The notes below the pieces were generated by a model. It was given only the letters and a program-made list of their open reading frames with translations. It made no database searches and was not told the origin of the DNA. A program made the position numbers and the translations under genes. DNA of 5,195 nt. Origin: Clostridiaceae bacterium. GTDB taxonomy: Bacteria > Bacillota > Clostridia > Clostridiales > Clostridiaceae. The DNA is taken from the NCBI GenBank assembly GCA_003510765.1, contig DOKV01000054.1:1-5195 (forward strand), given 5' to 3'. Each line of letters starts with the position of its first letter. Within the stretch, counting starts at the first letter, position 1. This document shows, in pieces, positions 1 to 5,195 of the stretch.

Positions 1-609
1 AAAACACATCCAGATGCCAAGTGTGAGCTCAATCATGAGAATCCATTGCAGCTTCTGGTGGCCACCATCCTCTCAGCACAGGCCACGGATAAAAAAGTCA
101 ATGAAGTGACCGCTGAGCTGTTCAAAACGTATGAAACCATAGAAGATTTCCTAACCCTCACCATGGAAGAGTTAGAACAGTATATTAAAGTCATCGGGTT
201 ATATAAATCTAAGGGGAAAAATCTCATGAATCTCTTTCCACTCCTTGTGGAGCGTCATGGGGGTGAAGTCCCTGATACCATGGAAGAGCTCATCGCCTTG
301 CCAGGGGTTGGACGAAAGACCGCCAATGTGGTACTTTCCAATGCCTATGGGGTGCCTGCCATTGCGGTGGATACCCATGTGTTTCGGGTGAGTAACCGTA
401 TAGGGATGGTGAAGGAAGATACCGTAGAGAAAACAGAAGCAGCACTGATGCGAAGAATTGACAAGAACCTTTGGATCGACACCCATCATTTGCTGATTTT
501 TCATGGTCGAAGAATTTGCCTGGCTAGGTCACCACAATGTGGCCAATGTCCATTGAATCATCTTTGTACGTACTATAAGAAGAATAAGAAAACACTGACA
601 CCGAAATAA
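1..609 (+). CDS. nth: Endonuclease III (DNA glycosylase/AP lyase), 5'-truncated by window edge
   Basis: Base-excision repair enzyme that removes oxidised pyrimidines and cleaves the strand at abasic sites; acts in the cytosol on DNA. The frame is open from base 1 and begins with the family sequence HPDAKCELNHENP, so the TTG at 46 is an internal codon and not the start. The helix-hairpin-helix LPGVGRKTANVV is at 298-333. Its catalytic Lys is encoded at 316-318, and the catalytic Asp of VDTHV at 370-372. These are 18 residues apart, as in E. coli Nth (K120, D138), which implies that only about 14 N-terminal residues are missing. Four C-terminal cysteines (codons at 517, 538, 547, 565) give the C-x6-C-x2-C-x5-C pattern that binds the 4Fe-4S cluster. 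The short lysine-rich tail ends in TAA. All key residues are present, so the enzyme should be functional. The kinase gene starts 29 bases downstream with no terminator between them, so co-transcription is likely. Confidence 0.97.
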   Translation, partial: KTHPDAKCELNHENPLQLLVATILSAQATDKKVNEVTAELFKTYETIEDFLTLTMEELEQYIKVIGLYKSKGKNLMNLFPLLVERHGGEVPDTMEELIALPGVGRKTANVVLSNAYGVPAIAVDTHVFRVSNRIGMVKEDTVEKTEAALMRRIDKNLWIDTHHLLIFHGRRICLARSPQCGQCPLNHLCTYYKKNKKTLTPK

Positions 610-624
610 TCAAAGCCAAGAACC

Positions 625-631
625 AAGGGAG
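625..631 (+). promoter_or_regulatory. Ribosome binding site supporting the GTG start of the kinase gene
   Basis: AAGGGAG lies 7 bases before the GTG at 639, which is near-ideal spacing. The alternative in-frame ATG at 648 has AGGAG (642-646) only 1 base upstream, which is too close, and a weaker AAAGG (632-636) 11 bases upstream. This favours GTG at 639, but starting at 648 would remove only three residues and cannot be excluded. Confidence 0.55.
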
Positions 632-638
632 AAAGGTT

Positions 639-2996
639 GTGAGGAGCATGAATAAAGGAACCCCGGGCAGGGGCATAGTTGGAAGGAATTTATGGATTCT
701 TATGACGCTTATGGTCTTTTATGCCCTGCTCTTTTTTCTAGGGCATATACTCACTTCAGGTGGAGCCCATGTGGTAGTAGAGGGCTTTGGCTCCTCGGTC
801 ATTGTGGTGGCCATCTTCTCAGCGGTCTTGGTTATGTTCTATGGACACTACATGAAGAACAAATACTATTATCTCCTGTCTCTGGCCTTGGTTTTTGGCG
901 CACTCATAGAGTGGCAGGAGAAGATTCTTCTTATAGAAGGGAGAGTGGATGCTACTTTTCTAGGGTTTTACCTGATCATCATCATTGTATTCACTTTTCT
1001 CATGACCTCAGCTTTTTCTTATACAAAAATCATGAACGTCTCCATCCAGGCACTTATGGCTGGGGCCACGATTTTGATCATCTTCTTTGTCCTCACCAGA
1101 TATGTTTGGATGGAGGAACCTTTATACATTGAAGATCCCAATTTATGGGTCTTTGAGCTGATCATGCTATCCATGATTCCCCTTTTCGGTGCCTGGTACT
1201 TCAATGCCTTTTTCACCAAAAAGAACGCCATGAGTCAATCCATCTATATGTCCGGTATCCATTATTTTGTCAGTATCTTAGGATTTAGTATCTACCAAGG
1301 TACGGGAGACACAAGATTTCAGTTCATGGGCGTGCTACTCTATTTCATCACCTATGGCGGATTTATGATCTTTGTATCCTTGGCCTTTTATGCCATCATC
1401 AAGGAAAAAGATGCCATGCTGGACAAAACAGAAGCTTTGAAGCAGAATCTTTTCATGTTTTTTAAATCCGCAGAATACAATGAAAATATGACCGTGTTTG
1501 TCAATGCGAAACATGAGATTTTATACGCCAATTCCAAGTATAAGATTTTCTTCAATCAGTACAATAAGCAGCTGGATCCGCGTATGTCAAAGTATTTGAC
1601 CGATAAGTATGAAGTGATCAAGTACAATATGAATTATTCTTCTTCCCTAAAGGTAGAACTAGAAGGTAGTGTCTTTATCTTAGATGTGGATGTGGTGTTC
1701 ATCGAACAAGATAATGAAGAGATCTTTTGTATCACAGCCAAAGACATCACCGTGATTCGAGCGATGCAAGAATCTCTAGAACGGTCGGAGTATAAATATC
1801 GAAGCTTCTTCAATCTGATTCCGGACTTTATTTTCTTATATGATATTGGCAAGGGGAAGGTCATTGAAGCCAATGATATGGTTTATAATGATTTTAAGAA
1901 CATCCCCAACAATCCTTTCTTAAAGGATCCCATGGAGCAGAGGTTCATGGGCATGACTTATAAAGAACTGAAGGATATTGGCGAGAAAATTGAATATGGA
2001 GAAATCTTAAAACTGGACACCTTAAAGGTGAAGGACCAGAAAGGGCATGATGTCTATGTGGAACCAAATTTCAGACTCATCAGCGTAGAAAAAGACAAAC
2101 GGCAAATGTTGGTGTTTTTACGGAACGTCACAAACTCTGTGAAGCTTCATGAGCTGCGTATTGAAAATGAGGGGAACCTTAGAAAACTATACATTGCCGC
2201 AGAGAATGAAAAAATGTTCAATGAGTTTTTTGCCAATATGTCCCATGAGCTTCGCACCCCCATCAATGTCATTTTATCTGCACTGGATATGATGGAGATT
2301 TCAAATTATGAAGTAGAGAAAAGTGAAAAGTATGCGGGCCTCATTCGTCATAATTCTTATCGGCTTTTACGCATCGTCTCCAACATCTTAGACATCACCA
2401 AGGTGGATTCGGGGTTCTATAAGCTCTATATGAACAACTATGATATTGTGAGCTTTACAGAAGATACGGTGATGTCCATTCTTCACCATGCAGAGAAAAA
2501 AGGGTTGAAGATTATTTTTGATACGGAGGTGGAAGAGCATCTGGTGGCTTTTGACCTGCAGTCCATGGAACGTGTCTTATTAAACCTCTTAAGTAATGCC
2601 ATAAAGTTTACCAAAGCTGGCGGTAGCATTTTTGTGAATCTTGTCTTGGATGAAGAGAAAAAGAAAGTGTACATCGATGTGAGAGATACGGGCATCGGCA
2701 TCTCCGAAGAGAATATCAATTCTGTTTTTGATCGATTTATTCAAGTGAATAAGTCCACCATAAGGGATAGTGAAGGTACGGGCATCGGTCTATCCATTGT
2801 GAAAAAGCTTATGAACCTCATGGGTGGAGATTGCTTCGTGGAAAGTACCCTCCATGTGGGGACTACCTTTCGGGTGGTATTAAAGGATGAAGTGCTTCTG
2901 GATGCACCAGAAATTGATTCTGAAAAAGATTTCTACGCGAAGACTGCCAATCGTGTGGATATTGAATTCTCAGATATTCAAAACCCTGATAGATAG
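639..2996 (+). CDS. Membrane-bound PAS-domain sensor histidine kinase (orphan in this window)
   Basis: Two-component sensor kinase that should autophosphorylate on a histidine and pass the phosphate to an unseen response regulator. Seen in the 785 residues: about eight hydrophobic segments (roughly 17-38, 50-68, 75-92, 105-125, 134-155, 169-190, 203-220, 228-253) with no large extracellular loop; a PAS-like region about 276-375; a second PAS region about 383-500 opening with YRSFFNLIPDFIFLYD; a short helical linker; a HisKA domain with the phospho-acceptor His536 in SHELRTP; and HATPase_c with N box NLLSNAIKFT (649-658), G1 box DTGIGIS (683-689), F box FDRF (697-700) and G2 box EGTGIGLSI (712-720). 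The ExxT motif after the histidine suggests phosphatase activity as well. The order of domains resembles clostridial kinases with a MASE3-type membrane sensor, but the membrane part is not a confident match. There is no receiver domain. Residues 751-785 form a charged tail with no domain I recognise. The signal is unknown. Confidence 0.93.
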   Translation: MRSMNKGTPGRGIVGRNLWILMTLMVFYALLFFLGHILTSGGAHVVVEGFGSSVIVVAIFSAVLVMFYGHYMKNKYYYLLSLALVFGALIEWQEKILLIEGRVDATFLGFYLIIIIVFTFLMTSAFSYTKIMNVSIQALMAGATILIIFFVLTRYVWMEEPLYIEDPNLWVFELIMLSMIPLFGAWYFNAFFTKKNAMSQSIYMSGIHYFVSILGFSIYQGTGDTRFQFMGVLLYFITYGGFMIFVSLAFYAIIKEKDAMLDKTEALKQNLFMFFKSAEYNENMTVFVNAKHEILYANSKYKIFFNQYNKQLDPRMSKYLTDKYEVIKYNMNYSSSLKVELEGSVFILDVDVVFIEQDNEEIFCITAKDITVIRAMQESLERSEYKYRSFFNLIPDFIFLYDIGKGKVIEANDMVYNDFKNIPNNPFLKDPMEQRFMGMTYKELKDIGEKIEYGEILKLDTLKVKDQKGHDVYVEPNFRLISVEKDKRQMLVFLRNVTNSVKLHELRIENEGNLRKLYIAAENEKMFNEFFANMSHELRTPINVILSALDMMEISNYEVEKSEKYAGLIRHNSYRLLRIVSNILDITKVDSGFYKLYMNNYDIVSFTEDTVMSILHHAEKKGLKIIFDTEVEEHLVAFDLQSMERVLLNLLSNAIKFTKAGGSIFVNLVLDEEKKKVYIDVRDTGIGISEENINSVFDRFIQVNKSTIRDSEGTGIGLSIVKKLMNLMGGDCFVESTLHVGTTFRVVLKDEVLLDAPEIDSEKDFYAKTANRVDIEFSDIQNPDR

Positions 2997-3026
2997 GATT
3001 GCATCATGTAGTCCTATCTTTTTCTT
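2991..3026 (+). terminator. Intrinsic terminator overlapping the kinase stop codon
   Basis: The arms 2991-3002 and 3008-3019 pair over 12 positions, two of them G-T wobbles. The core is AGATAGGA with TCCTATCT, the loop is ATCAT, and a TTTTCTT run follows. The 5' arm includes the last sense codon and the TAG stop (2994-2996) of the kinase gene. It should end the nth-kinase transcript and isolate it from ddl. Confidence 0.85.
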
Positions 3027-3055
3027 ATGTAAACCATTGCCCTGGAGAAGGTGTC

Positions 3056-3084
3056 TTGAAAGATTGCTTCTTTGGTGCAATAAT
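3056..3084 (+). promoter_or_regulatory. Predicted sigma-A-type promoter of ddl
   Basis: TTGAAA (3056-3061) matches the -35 consensus at 5 of 6 positions, and AATAAT (3079-3084) matches the -10 consensus at 5 of 6. The spacer is exactly 17 bases. Transcription would start near 3091 and leave a leader of about 32 bases, too short for a riboswitch. The position just after the kinase terminator fits a separate ddl transcript. No operator is apparent. Confidence 0.55.
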
Positions 3085-3122
3085 GAGATTTAGAATTTAT
3101 GTGAAGAGTAGGAGTAGGTAAC

Positions 3123-4040
3123 ATGAAAATAGGTGTGATTATGGGGGGGATCTCTTCAGAAAGAGAAGTATCCTTATCCTCTGGGAGAGAGATTTTGAAG
3201 TATATCAACTTCAATGGCTATGAAGGTGTGGAAATTGTGCTGGATAGCAAGATGGATATCTATGAGAAGATTCAAGGCATTGATTTTGCTTTATTGGCGC
3301 TCCATGGCAAATATGGTGAAGATGGGACCATTCAAAGCATTTTAGATTCGTTGGAGGTGCCCTACTCAGGATGTGGCATGGTGTCTAGTGCCGTCTGTAT
3401 GGATAAGGATCTCACCAAGTGCGTCTTAAGAAGCAAAGGTCTGTTGACGGCAGATTGGTTCATTGTCCGATCTTTGGCGGACTTAAATGAGTCTTCTGTG
3501 AAAGCTTTAGGATATCCAGTGGTGGTGAAACCCAATAGAGGAGGCTCCTCTGTGGCTACTTTCATCTGTCATAATTTCTCTGAAGTGGTCCATGGCGTAA
3601 GAGAAGGATTGCTGGTAGACGCTGAGGTGATGGTGGAAGAATTCGTACAAGGGGATGAAATCACCGTGCCCATCTTAGATGGAGAAGCGCTGCCCACTTT
3701 AATCATAAAGCCTTTAAAAGGCGGTTTCTTTGATTATCAGTCCAAGTATGAAGAAGGTGGTGCAGAAGAAGTCATCATTGAGTATGAAGAACCGTTAAAA
3801 CAAGTCCTTATAGAGATGGCGCTAAAGACTTTTAAAGTGCTAAAGTGCGATGTGTATGCCAGGGTGGATTTCATTGTAAGAGAGGGCATACCTTATATCC
3901 TTGAAATCAACACATTGCCCGGCATGACCAAGACCTCCCTATTTCCCAAAAGTGCCAAAGGCATTGGGTTAAGTTATCAAGGGCTTCTTGAAAAAATTAT
4001 AGAAGCTTCCCTTCGGTTAAGAAGTGATAAGAGATCCTAA
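3123..4040 (+). CDS. ddl: D-alanine--D-alanine ligase
   Basis: Cytosolic ATP-grasp enzyme that joins two D-alanines into the dipeptide added by MurF to peptidoglycan precursors. Its 305 residues match the length of the DdlB type. Seen in order: N-terminal GGISSEREVSLSSG, with Glu13 aligning to the D-Ala-binding Glu15 of E. coli DdlB; LHGKYGEDGT (60-69); VVKPNRGGSSVATF (134-147), the nucleotide and serine loop; omega-loop FFDYQSKY (202-209); Arg247 and Asp249 of RVDF; metal ligands Glu261 and Asn263 of EIN; and PGMTKTSLFP (266-275). Tyr209 after Lys208 is the tyrosine typical of D-Ala-D-Ala ligases, rather than the Phe of D-lactate-adding VanA-type enzymes, so ordinary vancomycin-sensitive chemistry is inferred. 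The ATG start has AGGAG (3110-3114) 8 bases upstream. It has its own promoter and a strong terminator, so it is probably monocistronic; no mur gene is adjacent. Confidence 0.96.
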   Translation: MKIGVIMGGISSEREVSLSSGREILKYINFNGYEGVEIVLDSKMDIYEKIQGIDFALLALHGKYGEDGTIQSILDSLEVPYSGCGMVSSAVCMDKDLTKCVLRSKGLLTADWFIVRSLADLNESSVKALGYPVVVKPNRGGSSVATFICHNFSEVVHGVREGLLVDAEVMVEEFVQGDEITVPILDGEALPTLIIKPLKGGFFDYQSKYEEGGAEEVIIEYEEPLKQVLIEMALKTFKVLKCDVYARVDFIVREGIPYILEINTLPGMTKTSLFPKSAKGIGLSYQGLLEKIIEASLRLRSDKRS

Positions 4041-4059
4041 GGATCTATCAGTGCAATAG

Positions 4060-4099
4060 AAAAGAAGGAATCGTCACAGAGAGGACGATTCCTTCTTTT
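4060..4099. terminator. Bidirectional terminator between the convergent ddl and M42 peptidase genes
   Basis: A perfect 16-bp stem pairs 4060-4075 with 4084-4099 around the 8-base loop ACAGAGAG. The core is GAAGGAATCGTC with GACGATTCCTTC, flanked by A and T runs. On the plus strand the stem ends in TTTTT (4096-4100) and serves ddl. On the minus strand the other arm ends in TTTT (4063-4060) and serves the peptidase gene. It lies 19 bases past the ddl stop and 33 bases past the peptidase stop. Confidence 0.93.
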
Positions 4100-4132
4100 T
4101 CGTTGCCAAGGGCTCTACACGCAGTTTTCTGG

Positions 4133-5158
4133 TTATTTTTGTGCGTAACTGACGATGAGGTCAAAGGTGGCTTTCATGGAGTCCATGTGTGTGCGCTCAT
4201 ATCCATGGGAAGCAAAGACCCCTGGGCCAATGAGGGCAGCGCGCAGGTCATAGCCTGCGCCTAAAGCCGCAGAAGCATCAGATCCATAGAAGGGATAGAT
4301 GTCTGTGGCATAGGGGATGTTCTCTTCTTTACAGATGCGCTCTAAGGTGCGGCGCAGCTCATAATCATAGGGACCAGAGCTGTCTTTTGCACAAATGTTC
4401 ACGGCAAATTCACTGCTGTTTTGATCGTTTCCTGGGGCGCCCATATCCACAGCGATGAACTCCGTGGTGCCTTCAGGAAGGGCAGCTTTGGCACCGTGTC
4501 CTACTTCTTCGTAGTTGGAAATGAAGAAATGGATGGTCTTTTTTAAGGGCAGCTCTTTTAAAGTTTTTATGGCTTCCAATAGCACCGTGACACTGGCTTT
4601 GTCATCCAAGTATCTGGATTTGATGAAGCCACTTTCTACAAATTTTAGCTTGGGGTCTAGGAAGATGAAATCTCCCACCTCGATGCCCAGGGCTCTTACA
4701 TCTTCAGCGGTGAACACTCTTTCATCGATGACCACTTCCATGGTCTCTTGTTTTCGTTCCAAAGAGCGGGCCTCTCCCCCATCAATATGTACCGAGGGCT
4801 TTATGGTTTGAATGGTGCCGCTGTAGGTTTTTCCAGAAGCGGTCATGATGGTGCAGTGTTCAGATTCCAGGGTGTTATACATATATCCACCAATGAGGGT
4901 GAAGGTTAGAGTGCCTTTTCCTTTGATGGATTTCACCATGGCGCCCAGGGTATCCACATGGGCAGAGAATAGGCGTCCTTCTTTCTCTTCTCCTTGGAGC
5001 GTTGCTAAGACAGCACCTTTTACAGTTTGGATGTAGGGCACTTCCAGGTGGGTTAAGGTGTCCTTAATATAGGTCATGACTTCTTGATGATAGCCGGTGG
5101 GGCTATGGATGGCCAATAAGTTGGTTAAAGTTTCTTTCGCGGTTTGTTCAAATGACAT
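4133..5158 (-). CDS. M42-family metallopeptidase (glutamyl aminopeptidase / TET-type)
   Basis: Probable cytosolic di-metal aminopeptidase that trims N-terminal residues from peptides, supporting amino-acid recycling or peptide fermentation. The 341 residues are full length for the family and no signal peptide is seen. Motifs in order: SAHVDTLG, with metal ligand His67 and catalytic-site Asp69; SRYLDDKASV, with the bridging Asp at 185 or 186; NYEEVGHGA, with catalytic base Glu217 and metal ligand Glu218; AVDMGAPG with Asp238; FYGSDASAAL (290-299); and SHGYERTHMDS with metal ligand His324. The stretch from about 75 to 175 corresponds to the inserted beta-barrel domain used for oligomer assembly in this family. 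M42 proteins are often misnamed endoglucanase or cellulase; nothing here supports a glycanase role. Substrate preference cannot be read from the sequence. The ATG start has a modest AGG six bases upstream. The gene converges on ddl and its upstream neighbour lies outside the window. Confidence 0.94.
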   Translation of the reverse strand: MSFEQTAKETLTNLLAIHSPTGYHQEVMTYIKDTLTHLEVPYIQTVKGAVLATLQGEEKEGRLFSAHVDTLGAMVKSIKGKGTLTFTLIGGYMYNTLESEHCTIMTASGKTYSGTIQTIKPSVHIDGGEARSLERKQETMEVVIDERVFTAEDVRALGIEVGDFIFLDPKLKFVESGFIKSRYLDDKASVTVLLEAIKTLKELPLKKTIHFFISNYEEVGHGAKAALPEGTTEFIAVDMGAPGNDQNSSEFAVNICAKDSSGPYDYELRRTLERICKEENIPYATDIYPFYGSDASAALGAGYDLRAALIGPGVFASHGYERTHMDSMKATFDLIVSYAQK

Positions 5159-5195
5159 AGTGTACCTGATTAAACAAACTTATACATACTTGTAC
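5159..5195 (-). promoter_or_regulatory. Leader and possible -10 element of the M42 peptidase gene
   Basis: Read on the minus strand, TATAAG (5184-5179) is a 5-of-6 match to a -10 hexamer, about 20 bases before the ATG. AGG (5167-5165) is a short ribosome binding site. The matching -35 would fall outside the window, so the promoter cannot be confirmed. An 8-base direct repeat overlaps this stretch. Confidence 0.3.

Noticed and set aside
46..48. TTG as the start of endonuclease III
   Set aside because: The frame is open to base 1 and the codons before 46 encode conserved Nth sequence, so the gene starts outside the window.
692..1132. A 146-codon plus-strand frame inside the kinase gene
   Set aside because: It lies wholly within the transmembrane coding region in another frame, has unusual composition (many Trp, His and Cys) and no recognisable domain. 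The kinase frame carries clear membrane segments across the same bases.
3059..3073. AAAGA/TCTTT inverted repeat as an operator in the ddl promoter
   Set aside because: Only five AT-rich pairs, overlapping the -35 and spacer. This is expected by chance in such sequence.
3027..3122. Riboswitch or T-box leader before ddl
   Set aside because: The space between the terminator and the ddl start is under 100 bases and the predicted leader only about 32. No conserved aptamer or T-box sequence is visible.
3123..4040. VanA/VanB-type D-Ala-D-Lac ligase (vancomycin resistance)
   Set aside because: The omega-loop has Lys-Tyr (208-209) as in housekeeping D-Ala-D-Ala ligases, the length is about 305 residues, and no vanH- or vanX-like neighbour is present.
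4515..5036. Plus-strand frames opposite the M42 peptidase gene (4515-4811, 4845-5036)
   Set aside because: They are antisense to a gene whose active-site motifs are complete, and show no domain or ribosome binding site of their own.

Overview
The window reads as ordinary chromosomal DNA from a low-to-moderate-GC anaerobic member of the Bacillota, most likely a clostridium-like organism. Reasons: a clostridial-type Ddl active-site sequence (RGGSSVAT), an M42 peptidase of the kind common in fermentative Firmicutes, strong AGGAG-type ribosome binding sites, AT-rich promoter hexamers, and stem-plus-T-run terminators. The genus cannot be fixed from this sequence alone.

Layout, left to right. Bases 1-609 (+) hold endonuclease III (nth), cut at its 5' end by the window edge. 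After 29 bases comes a 785-codon membrane-bound sensor histidine kinase (639-2996, +), with about eight transmembrane segments, two PAS-like regions, HisKA and HATPase_c. Its stop codon lies inside the stem of an intrinsic terminator (2991-3026). A good sigma-A-type promoter (3056-3084) then drives a D-alanine--D-alanine ligase (3123-4040, +). A 16-bp perfect stem (4060-4099) separates ddl from a convergent M42-family aminopeptidase (4133-5158, -). The last 37 bases hold the start region of the peptidase gene.

How the genes relate. nth and the kinase are close enough to share a transcript, but no functional link is evident. ddl and the peptidase appear to be separate transcription units. The roles are DNA base-excision repair, signal sensing, peptidoglycan precursor synthesis and peptide breakdown. 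No response regulator lies beside the kinase, so it is an orphan within this window. There are no tRNA or rRNA genes, CRISPR arrays, insertion sequences or phage genes. I did not find a previously undescribed system. The least explained parts are the ligand and partner of the kinase and a few small inverted or direct repeats.
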